From Maylandia zebra (lineage: Eukaryota; Chordata; Actinopteri; Cichliformes; Cichlidae): a stretch of 64,000 bases of DNA. Below, one piece after another: positions 1 through 9,801 of this stretch (position 1 is its first letter; each line of letters starts with the position of its first letter). Both the position numbers and the translations under genes were made by a program. The stretch lies in the NCBI RefSeq assembly GCF_041146795.1, contig NC_135167.1:1813454-1877453 (forward strand). Reading direction: 5' to 3'. Below the pieces are notes generated by a model. It saw nothing but the letters and a program-made list of their open reading frames with translations. It had not been told where the DNA came from and did no database searches.

Positions 1-1248
1 TGTTTTTGCTCTTCGTGAGAAAACTTGAGCACTTTTCTGTCCCGGCTTTGCTGCGAGCTGCCAGCACCTGGGAAGCGTTGGATATGTTGCAAGCTACTGT
101 GAGAATCCCAAACAGTGAAACTGAGCCCTCTGAGCAACACTGCTGCTGATCCCCCACATGTTCCAGAGAGAGGGGTCTTTCTGGGGCACTGACACCGGAT
201 CCCACCTCTCGGTCCTGGGACAGGGATCGGGGCCAGTGGGGGGTTGTGGTGGAACTGGAGGGTAAGGCAGGGACGGGGGTGGGGGGGTGAGAGAATGGAT
301 TGTCCACGGGTGCTTGGGAAGCAGAGGAATATGAGGGGGTATTACCGCCCAGCACAGCGGCCAGATGGACAGCAGATGACTTTTTGTTCTTCCAAACACT
401 CTGCAGGCTGGGGGAGGAAGAGGAGGAAGAGGAAGATGAGCTGGGCAGGAGGGAGGGGGAAGAGGAGAAAGGCTTAAGTGAAAGTTTTGGTTTTACAGGG
501 CAGCTTTTTTCCCTCTCTGGATCATAAAACGTTCATCAAATCCATTTGTGTGTCCCAACATGTGGTGCTGTGAAAGAAATCCCCCACTCTGCATTGTTAT
601 TGAATCCTTCATCTTAACTTAACTGTGAGGTTTGACTCATGTTTACCAGCCTCTGAATCTCAGGACCGGTCCGATAAAACACGGCCCCGACTCACAAATT
701 AGAACCTGGTCACCGTCAAAGAGCGAGGACACCATCACAGGAGGGAGAGCTGCTGCCAGTCTGCCCTCTGCTGCTGTGAACCACATCTGTACTGAGTCTG
801 CTTCACATCTGTTCCAGCGCCTCGGCAGGTCTGTGCTGCCCCCTGGTGGTCCAGAAAACCAGTCACAGCTTTTTCCAGTCACCTCAGTAGGTGTTTAAGA
901 AATGTTTGTCCTGATCTGGAGCCTGTGCAGTATGCAAATATATGGTGACGTGTACACCATCTGAGGTACAACAGTGCAAACGCAACACGGCTGCTTTGTT
1001 CTGTGTGATGCAAAGTGAGAAAAAGCCACCTGCGAGTGGCTGTTTACAGGTCTCAGTCAGTAAATATCAGGACATCATAAAAGCTCTGGAGGCAGTTAGT
1101 CCAGGGTCTAAATGTTCAACCTATGATGATAGCTTAAAGTTTTTGGTGTTTTTGTATTTCTATCGTAAGCTCGTGTATGTTTTTAGGATTATTTCTTGTG
1201 TTTGTGTGTATATTAGAGGTCTTTACAACGATGTTTAGAATCCCCAGA
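1..1248. other. Non-coding DNA, no gene recognised
   Basis: No open frame here resembles a known protein and no repeat copy was found elsewhere in the window. A purine-rich, GAG-rich stretch at about 411-475 could read as acidic glutamate-rich peptide, but it has no convincing splice sites or homology and is best treated as low-complexity DNA. Confidence 0.4.
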
Positions 1249-1631
1249 TACGTCCCCATCAAAAGTTTAAGACCACTTGAAAAATGACAAAAAATCATAT
1301 TTTGCATGCTTGGATTTTAACAAGGTTCCAAATCGAGCTTCAACATGCAACAAGAAGCAGCAGGAGTGAGACACAACATTTTTTTAAACATGCAGTTTAT
1401 TAAATACAACACTTAAACTTAAACAGCTGTTTTACAGCTGATCAAAGGTTTAGGACCGCATGCCTTTAAAGGACAAATCTGTGCAGAAATGTGGATTCAT
1501 TGTGATTTTCTGTCAGGTAGTCGCACTCATGACGTTCTGATGGCAAAGGCAAGAAAACATTGCCTTTGTGAACGTGGTCGGGTTGTTGAACTGCATAAGC
1601 AGGGTCTCTCGCTGAGGTGGGACACAGTGAG
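1249..1631 (+). mobile_element. Tc1-like DNA transposon, left part (split by hAT insertion)
   Basis: The left end follows a TA dinucleotide. It carries two related motifs: ATCAAAAGTTTAAGACCAC near 1258, and a variant (ATCAAAGGTTTAGGACCGC) near 1440. This is the inverted-repeat/direct-repeat layout of fish Tc1-like elements, in which two transposase-binding repeats lie in each long terminal repeat. From about 1540 a frame beginning MAKARKHCLCERGRVVELHK resembles the start of a Tc1 transposase helix-turn-helix. The frame is cut at 1631 by the hAT insertion and resumes at 5507. The copy is dead: it carries stops and a nested insertion. Confidence 0.7.
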
Positions 1632-3130
1632 CAGTGGCGTGTCTAGAAAATTTTTGTTGGGGGGGCCAGGTAGGGGCACAGATTTGGAGAAGGGTGGCAG
1701 ATTTAATTGGCAGATAATGTTTTAAAAAAAAAATTCTACCAACCATTAACCATAATTCAATAATCCTATAAACCTAATAACCAAATGCACTTTTAACTCT
1801 TATTAGAATGAGATTTTAACCACTACGGTGCAAAGTTTTTAGATACTGCGTTGATAAAGTACAAGAGATACAATCAGTGCTTTGTCAGTGTTTACTCAGC
1901 ATTCAAGGACAGCAATATTTGCATAGCATTTTTACTGACATGTAGTGCACATATGTTTTGGGCAAAAACATTTTTTTTATATTAAAATACGAACATTTGT
2001 AACAAACAATTGACAAATTAGCCAATGCCAATGCAAAACTTTCTCTGCCTGTTAAAAAAAGAAGATAATCTTCTCACAAACTGGTGTTTGATTTTGAAAC
2101 AGGAAAAAAGTGGGGAAACAACTGAAAAGACTAACATTTGAATAAAACCTGAAAGCAAGTAAATACTTTCTATGCTGCCTTATGGTAAACTTTGGTAATA
2201 TTGATAAAGAACAACACTGGCTGATGATGAAATACAGTCAGCTGGCATGGTGACACTGCCAGTATAACCTGCAGGGCTGGACTGGGACAGAAAATCGGGC
2301 ATTTTGACTACAGACCGACCCACCAGGTATTAAAGCCATAAAGCCTTTGAATGAAAACAAACGCTGTGGTGACAGTGATGTACAGTCTTGTTGGTATATG
2401 TATGATTTCTATACATTTTACGTCAGATAAAAACTTTAGTTGTAAGATTTAGATAATTATTTAATAAAAGCTAGGTATTTTAAATGAGAATAAGAAAGAA
2501 AAGTATGTCTTTGCGCCCCCCTCTCCCTGTTAATGCCCTACATGCCCCCCTGGCAACACTTTGCTAGACCCGCCCCTGCACAGTTACCAGCTGTCAGCTA
2601 CATAAAAAAGGATCCTGGTGTTATTAGTCTCTCAGAAACAGTTCATAACTTCAACTCATTCATGTCACCTAAAAGGTAAACCTGTTTCTCCATCACCTGT
2701 TCAGCTCTGATGGTTCAGTAAGGACATCTCCTGGTTTCATGTTTCCCTCTCACCACATATCCAAACCGATATCATGACCAGCAGCTTTATAGCTGTGGCT
2801 CCAGCAAACATCAGCTGATACTAGAAATTAATATTAAATAAATTCTAACAACAGCTGATCAAGCTTAAACGTGCTGCTGTTGTTTAGCGCAACATCTGCT
2901 GGTTTCCTCTTTCTGGCGCAAAGTGGGCGATAAACAAACGAGAGAGAAAAGCCGATCAGCTGATCATTGATGAGTTTCATGATTGAAGTAGCAACAGGAG
3001 AGGGAGGGGGAGAGAATGAGAGAAGAGGCAGCTGTGCAGCGTAATGACAGAATAAATCCAGTTTTGTGTCTTTTTTCCATCCTAGCTGAAGTCCGGGACA
3101 AACTGCGTCTCTTCTCAGCTCAATACGAAA

Positions 3131-4504
3131 TAGGGCTGAACGATATATCGCATTTGCGATAATATCGCGACATGATCAAGTGCAATTTTCTAACCGCAAA
3201 GGCTGCGATTATACTGCGATTATAAGGCTGTCCAAATTACTACCATATCCCAGAATTCATAGCGCGGCCCAGCCAAACTCCAGTTTCCAACAATGGCGGC
3301 CGCTACTAAGTTTTAAAATTACTCATACTAATCTTTCTGGGTCAGAAAATAAACTTTTAACATATTTTCAGGCGAGAAAGTAGTTGTGTAAACATCAAAT
3401 ATCTGCTCGGTTTATCAAGATTCGACGTTTTCAGAGGCGTCTGCTACCCACCAGCTCGACAGCTAGCCGGGAGCTCGAGGGTTACTGATGCGGCCGAGAA
3501 CGGCACAACTCCCGGCACATCATTTTCAGATCACCGCGGAGTTTCGCTGCTCGGGTTAAACGTGATATATAAGTCACTTAGACAACCTAAAAATGTTATT
3601 GTTGGGCTTTTTTCAGTGTTTTGTTTGTTCGTGAGTAAATCGGTTTGGCTGAGATTAAAGTTATTAGATTAGATAAAATAAAACTTTATTAATCCCCCGG
3701 GTGGGTTCCTCCTTGGTTTTCACACAGCTGACTAAACGTCAAACAGAAAACTTATTAAACAGAAGTATGAGACAGTCGAGAATTTACACCAGTGTCTGGT
3801 TATATTTTAGATAGCAAGAAGCAGACGGCCGAGTTTATTAAACTCCACCGAGACAGCGGTGACGCTAATCAGAACTAGACCGTCCAATTTCACGCCTTTA
3901 AACTTTAAAGGCGTGTTTGTGTGTGTGTTTATACAATTGCTATTATGTTTGCACTTTATGTGTAATGTTACTGACTGCAGAGATCAGTAAGATGTGTGTA
4001 TTTTTTATTTATTAGTTTTATTTATTTAATATTATTTTTTAATTGAATGACTGTCTAGTAGTTCACAGATGTCGAAAAACTGAGTGTGGTAAAGCCACTG
4101 ATTTTGTTTATGTATATTTCTGCAATCTGCACATTGTACTGACTTTCATTTTAATGTTTACACCAGGGTTCCTTGTCAGCACTTTATGCTCAGATGTTTG
4201 TAAGCTAAAAATAAACTATTGTGTATGTTCAAATATACTGTTGTGATTGAAGAAGTTAAATAAAAATGTCAGTCATCAATTCATGCATCACCTCATGTCA
4301 TCATAACAGAGGTCTGTCTTCCAGGAAAGAACAGTTTAAAATTAATGTAATATAGTATTGGCCATACTATATGATGTATTGCTTGTCTTTGTTTAATAAT
4401 ACAGAAGACAAAGACCTTAAAAAATAATCGCATATCGCATCGCAATCGCAATATTGGGGCAAAAAAATCGCAATTAGATTATTTTCCATAATCGTTCAGC
4501 CCTA
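3131..4504 (+). mobile_element. Second hAT-like element nested inside the composite hAT
   Basis: This 1374-bp insertion has 14-bp perfect terminal inverted repeats (TAGGGCTGAACGAT) and a perfect 8-bp target duplication ATACGAAA at 3123-3130 and 4505-4512. It is absent from the second composite copy, where a single ATACGAAA (complement at 63032-63039) joins the same flanking sequence. Sub-terminal regions are rich in the motif ATCGCGAT/GCGATAAT. No transposase frame is visible. A LINE-tail-like stretch (TTTATTAATCCCCCGGG) lies near 3686. Confidence 0.88.
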
Positions 4505-4772
4505 ATACGAAACGTGTAATATTTTCTCTGAATGAGGGACCATTCCATTTTTTTAAGGAGCCGTTGGCAACTCTACTAACCTTATGAATAAAATAAAGTT
4601 CACTATCAGTAACATCATAGCACCACCCAGCTGTATAAAAACTCCATCAAGCTGGCTAGAACGCAGTATGAGTTATTGCAACTGACAGTAAAAAGTCAGC
4701 ACAACTAAAATAAACTCCACCTAAACTTGGTTTATATCTGACCCAGATAGACTGCAGGTCATAACTTCTTAC

Positions 4773-4876
4773 CTGAAGTTCAGTTCACCTGACACTCGGA
4801 CTGGCGGCTGCCTCGGGGCTCTCCTCCTGCCTCCCCTTCCCTCATCCACCTGCTGCCTCTGTGGAAGCCCCGCCAT
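4773..4876 (-). other. Exon-like open segment carried by the composite hAT (copy 1)
   Basis: On the minus strand an ATG opens a 34-codon frame beginning MAGLPQRQQVDEGRGG, rich in arginine, glycine and proline. It runs without a stop into a consensus splice donor (GTAAGA). The same 104 bp, with start codon and donor, is present in copy 2 at 62671-62774. It could be the first coding exon of a lost transposase or of a captured host gene. No product is recognised. Confidence 0.35.
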
Positions 4877-5498
4877 AGCCACCACCAAACAACGGAGTTA
4901 TTTCTACACATCGACCTGCATCTGGCCAATCCACCACCTCTCATTGTTCATGCCGTTACAAAAAAAATAAAAAATAAGTCAAATAAGCCCGATGGCCAGT
5001 CCAGCGATGTTAACCTGCAACCAAATCTGCAGCTCCATACAGCAATGTTACGACTTAGATTACATCTTATAACTCATAACTCTTATGTTAGCTCCCCTCT
5101 GTAGCATACTGTCTGAAATATTCCACGGCTGCAATAATTCTTTAAGTGTTATTTTTTCCTTGGTATTCTAATTTCACCGAAGTTTACTAAACTCAACAAA
5201 CTTGATATTACTTACCGGGACATTTATTCTGTCATTTTCTTTCACCGAAAAATTGTTTCCTGCAGTGACGTCTTTCGTGCTTGGCTCTCCTACCTTTGCT
5301 AACGTGATGCACATAGCGCAGAAGGATGCTGCATTCACTTACAATCGGATATCTGAGCTTCACCGTGAAAACATAATCGGACATTTGATATTTGATTGAA
5401 TTTTATTGTTTTGCCTTTGGGGTGGCACCTGGGGTGGCCAGTCTGGTTTGGGGGGGTGGCCTGTGCCCCCCCAGGCCACCCCGCTGGACACGCCATTG

Positions 5499-5825
5499 AC
5501 AGTGAGACGGTCATTTGGAATTTCTTAAATCATCCTGAGGGTTATTGACCAAAAAGTCAAGTGGAAGACCCAAAAAATGTCACCAGCACTGAGCTGGAGG
5601 ATCCAATTAGCTGCCCGTGGAGACGATCCTCGACCTAAATCAAGGCCGTTACTGGTGCCCGCTGCAGCGCCATAACCATCAGACGGCATCTGAGACGGGC
5701 TTCAAAAACAAGAAACGTCTTTGAAAAGGCTTCGTCTCCTTGAACGCCACCAAACTGACCATTTGGCCTTTGCTAGAGAGCGCCAAACACAGGACATTCA
5801 GGCGCCGGTGATGTCAGGTACCTAT
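5499..5825 (+). mobile_element. Tc1-like DNA transposon, right part
   Basis: This continues the transposase interrupted at 1631. Broken frames still show a TIRRHL-like segment near 5680 and LRLLERHQTDHLAFARER near 5730, as in Tc1 transposases where the linker precedes the DDE domain. Several stops and frameshifts are present. The catalytic half and right terminal repeat are not seen, so the element is truncated at about 5825. Confidence 0.6.
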
Positions 5826-7954
5826 TGGAATTTCTCAGTGAGACACCGAGCTGGTTCCTTTCCGCTTCACTCACGTTTCCAACTCGTCCGCTGATGTTTC
5901 AAACCTTCCTTTGCCGTTTATCTCGTATGTTCTGTTCACTGCACTCAGTTCTTTGAGGCTCGTTTGTTTTATTAGCTGCCTGAGCTCTCAGAGGACTTCA
6001 GATAGGTCTGCAGGCCTTCCTGAATCTGAACGAGTAAGGCTCGTCAAGTTCATAAGTTTTGAGGACCTTAAACCAGATGATCCTCCTGGATCGCCCTTCC
6101 TGGTCCCACTTGATTTGTCAGGTAACTTTATCTGTACCTGTAGGTAGATTTGTTCTGCAGTCGTGAGTCATGAACACTCTCAGTACAGCCACAACACACA
6201 ACAATAACACATGCAAAACTATAATATGTCCATCTGAGTAACGCTGCTGCTATTTTTAAAGCTTGTTGTTTTAGATTTTGGGAGCAGAAACCTCCAGAAG
6301 GACGAAACTGAAACTCGCGTGAATCATCCTGGAAAATTAAACCAGCCAACCGCTGTAACCGTGTGCTGTGCTTCACCAATCAGCTGATTGACTGAGTGAG
6401 TTTTTTAGATAAATATCCAAACACCAAAGGAAAAGATCAATCGGACGAAGGAAGATAAAATCAAATCATCGTGGTTTTATCAACGTGGAAGCGAGAGAGG
6501 CTCCTCGAGCACGAGCGCTGCTGCTTCCTGCACACAGCGTCACGCTTTGCTTCAACAAGCTTTGAATCAATAACTGTTCCAAAATATTTATAACACTGAA
6601 TACAGCCTGACGCGTGATAAAAGAGAGCGAAAATCAACGTTCATGTCAGGATCGTTTTAGCTTCTACTTGTTAAAGTAACAGAATCCATGTGTTTTATTT
6701 TATTTTGTCACAAATGTTTACGGTTTTTGTCTCCACAGCTTCTAGTGGTGAACTTCAGTGTGGACACCACCCAGATGTCCTCTGACAGCGATGGAGACCC
6801 CGGTTTGGGATGTGACATCACGTACTGGAACACAGGATGGAGATAGAAACGACTGGAGAATCAGTTTCAGAGTGTCTCTGCAGAAACCTGAAGGCTTCGA
6901 CGGTGAGATGAAAGTTTCATTTATTTCCCAGAATAATCTCAGATTTTTACGTTCGGGGATGTGACTGCTTTGCTACACGTCCACCAGGACAGGAGTTCAG
7001 AGTTTTCCCCTGGAATCAGTCCAGTTACAGTACTGTGAAAATACTGCATATAAAAATTTAGAGCTGCTCTCACAGCAGCACAACATTATCCATATTAATC
7101 TTTAAAATGATTGATTAAGTAGGATCGTTTTTCACAGTTTTTATCTCGCTGCATGTGAGTAAAGTCAGCTTAGAGAGGCGAGCTTGCCGGCTTGTATACG
7201 AGTCAAACATATGCTTTAGCAGTGACATTAATAACAGAGCAAACAGTACTGCAGTATGGTCGTGTCCTGGTGGACAGAATACAGTAAACTACAGTAAAAT
7301 GTATTTTAATGAACTCAGATGATCCCTTCAGACTCTCGCGTCTTGTCGTTGTCACACCTGTCCCACTACGCTGTGCAGCCTGTGTCGCAGGTACTGCACG
7401 GTTCAATAGTTTTATGCAGTTTTCATCAGTGTGTGGGACACATGAATGCAGCAGCTCTGGTTTTCTTCAGCTGTGCATTGTGTGGGACACTGGTGCATTC
7501 ATATGCTCCACACATGACATCAGTTTTTACATGAACACTGAATCTGACGATGGTGGTAAGCAAAGCTCCGCACAGACATTAGAAACCATCAAACTGTTTA
7601 CACAGTGCACCTGAAATCATCATTGCAACACTACACATGGAAGCTGAACATTAACAGTCCCAGGAGTGTGCCAGTATAAAATATAAACCATAATAATTAT
7701 GCACATCTCCATTTATAAATACTGTTAGTTCTGTAGTGTATAATGGGACTCTCACTGTCCTGCTCCATGATGCTGATCGGGTGCTGCTGTGTGGATTCTG
7801 CATTCAGGGTTTTTCCATAAATCCTTTGCTGAGGATTTGATTCTTTGGGCTGAGGAAGGAAAATCTTCTCGGGGTATTGAAGTGTTTCGTCTCTGCAGGT
7901 GTGGCTGCGGTGACGAGCAGTATTCACATGATGAACAGAGGCATAGGTAAATCG
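5826..7954. other. Non-coding DNA with possible exon relics
   Basis: No intact gene is visible. A segment at about 6739-6902 is exon-like: it follows a CTCCACAG acceptor, precedes a GTGAGA donor, and its broken frames read NFSVDTTQMSSDSDGDPGLG and NDWRISFRVSLQKPEGFDG. The two are out of register and separated by a stop. It may be an upstream exon of the receptor-like pseudogene that follows, but no family could be assigned. Confidence 0.3.
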
Positions 7955-8560
7955 GGGGGATTTCTCACTCCGGTTGGATCCCTCGATCGTTCCGAGCTCT
8001 CTGGTGACCTCCGGGATCGTTCTCACTCTCGGGGTTGTTGCTGTGTTCATAATGTATCTGTTGTTATCTTTTCTGGAGCTTCTGTCTTACCTTCAGCTTC
8101 CTGCACAAACCCTCTTTAGGCTTTCCTATATTTGGCAGCAGCTTTACCCTCTGCATCTCCTGCACTCTGGCTAACCTGCTTCAGATCTACCGTGGGGTCC
8201 TGGGTAAAGAAGCTGAATCAGCCGCTGGCTGTGGTGACCGTTGTTTCTGGGATCCAGTCGGCCATCTTCGTGTCATGGCTGATCTTAAACCCATCATTAC
8301 CTACAAAGGGCCTCACACACAGTCTGAGATAGGCTCCCTTGAGTTCTTCGTAGCCACAAAACCTGCAACACTTTCTTGGGCTTGATTTGTTCCCTGTCTG
8401 CTCTCAAAAGCTGCCAGACTTGTATAAAAATGCCACTTTAGTCACCATCAGCATGTTTTCAGCCATCGTAGCCCCACCTTGTCTCACTCTGAAGTACGAG
8501 CCACCAGTTGCAGTAGCAACTACAACGTTCTTGGCCTGGACATCACTGAGTACACTGGGA
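7955..8560 (+). pseudogene. Class C GPCR-like seven-helix domain, decayed
   Basis: Pieces of a class C G-protein-coupled receptor transmembrane domain appear in order but in different frames. A first helix reads SLVTSGIVLTLGVVAVFIMY near 7985. A third-helix motif reads FGSSFTLCISCTLANLLQIY near 8130, to compare with the family's FG-SFxLCISC. A fourth helix reads VVTVVSGIQSAIFVSWLILN near 8236. The intracellular loop/sixth helix reads KLPDLYKNATLVTISM near 8407, the counterpart of the family's KLPxxFNEAKxITFSM. Helix 2 is missing, and stops and frameshifts are present, so it cannot make a receptor. Members of this class include taste type 1, OlfC/V2R and calcium-sensing receptors; which one this was is unclear. 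Confidence 0.45.
8283..8344 (+). repeat. 62-bp segment duplicated at 14618-14679
   Basis: The segment starting TCTTAAACCCATCATTACCT, inside the receptor-like pseudogene, recurs 6.3 kb away with about two differences. It is either a relic of a second receptor copy or a short dispersed repeat. Confidence 0.7.
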
Positions 8561-8744
8561 GGCATTGTGAGCAGAAGGGCACTGCTGTGGTGCAGTCATG
8601 AGCCGTTATCAGCTAATGCTAGTTAGTCTGGTTATCCAGCTGCACCTGCACACTGCATGGATGCATCACACATATTGCTCATCAGAACTGGAGCCCAGAC
8701 TCCTCAGGTTGACTGACAATAAACTGATTGGATTTAAAAACATT

Positions 8745-8799
8745 TTCTCTATATTAAATGTCCCTCTTCATTATGAGGAGGGACATTTAATATAGAGAA
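8745..8799. repeat. Inverted repeat (hairpin), 22-bp perfect arms
   Basis: The arms at 8745-8766 and 8778-8799 are exact reverse complements around an 11-bp spacer that is itself nearly palindromic. The right arm belongs to the 5' part of the dispersed repeat that follows, so the left arm looks like an inverted duplication of that edge. Confidence 0.9.
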
Positions 8800-8913
8800 C
8801 AAACAGTTTGTGTATCAGGCTGTAAACATGTTTATTTCTGCTGTATAATTTTAACATGAGAATCTGTGGGGCTGACTCACTGCTGCCTCTGCTGGACGTT
8901 GGAGGAACTGCAG
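8800..8913 (+). repeat. Dispersed repeat family R1, copy a (partial)
   Basis: It shares the core GGCTGTAAACATGTTTAT and the end GAGGAACTGCAG with copies at 32881-33030, 50805-51124 and 59609-59909 (inverted). Not recognised as a named family. Confidence 0.8.
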
Positions 8914-9370
8914 GGGAAATCGTTTTTCAGCTGTGACTTTCTGATGAACAGAATTTGAAGTATAGTTAAAGTGACAAAGACCAAGACAGTTTGAGTTCAT
9001 GCATTAAGTGTCTGGGTGCTGTCCTCCTGTCTCCTGCTGCGTGTGCTCTGGTGGTCTTACCTGTAAAGATTTCAGTTTCATTATAACTGTGAATAGGTTC
9101 AGATGGGCTTTAATTATTGTATTTCCCTTCATAACTCACAGACCACCTAAAATACACTAGGAACACAAACACGTGCAGTAACAGTACAGCTAACAGGACT
9201 ACAGTACTCACTGTAAGGCAACAAGTAACTGAAGTCTTTATAAAAGGATTTCTGTCAGGTAATAAGCAGGAGACAAAAGAACACAAGAGCCAATCACAGA
9301 TGAGGAAAGGAAGTGACACGTAGATAAAGCAGGCAACTGACAATGTAGGAGGGCCAGGAGAGGAAGATGT
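8914..9370. other. Non-coding DNA upstream of the LINE
   Basis: No gene or repeat was recognised. The 5' boundary of the L2-like LINE must lie near the end of this stretch but is not marked by a clear target duplication. Confidence 0.3.
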
Positions 9371-9745
9371 CAACTCCACGGAGCATCAAGTGGTTACCTT
9401 TCTACGGTCCAAAGGTGTGGAAGTGGATTATAACAACATTGAGGCTTGCCACCCTCTACCCCGAAAAAATGACAGTAACAAACCAGCCATCATTGTGAGA
9501 TTTGCAAACAGAAAACAGCACTGTTAAAACAAGGAAGGAAACTGAAAGGATCCGATGTCTTCATGAACGAACATCTGATAAAAAGAAATGCGGACATTGC
9601 CAGGAAAGCACGTTACTTGAAGAAACAGGGAAAAATTCAAAATACATGGACCACCAACTGCAAAGTATTCATTAAACTCAATGGAACACCGGAACAAGCC
9701 AAAGTGTTGGTCATCAGAAATATGGAAGAGCTGGACAAATACTGA
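9371..9745 (+). pseudogene. LINE ORF1 C-terminal part, frameshifted
   Basis: Two frames joined by a small indel near 9520 encode the end of an ORF1 protein. The first ends in a segment like NKPAIIVRFANRKQH; the second continues LLKQGRKLKGSDVFMNEHL and ends NMEELDKY. LINE ORF1 proteins are nucleic-acid chaperones that coat the element's RNA. The N-terminal part is missing. Confidence 0.6.
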
Positions 9746-9801
9746 GGTCAACTTACTCTGGAGGTATGAATACACATGTGACGTGACACACAACACAACA
9801 C

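Larger units (their letters stand above)
1632..5498 (+). mobile_element. Composite hAT-superfamily element, copy 1 (non-autonomous)
   Basis: The element is bounded by inverted termini (left CAGTGGCGTGTCTAG, right end reading CAATGGCGTGTCCAG on the other strand). It is flanked by a perfect 8-bp target-site duplication ACAGTGAG at 1624-1631 and 5499-5506; an 8-bp duplication is the hAT signature. No transposase frame is visible, so it would need an enzyme supplied in trans. An internal sequence at 2578 has the form of a third terminus. A second hAT element is nested at 3131-4504. The same composite occurs inverted at 62046-64000. Confidence 0.85.
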
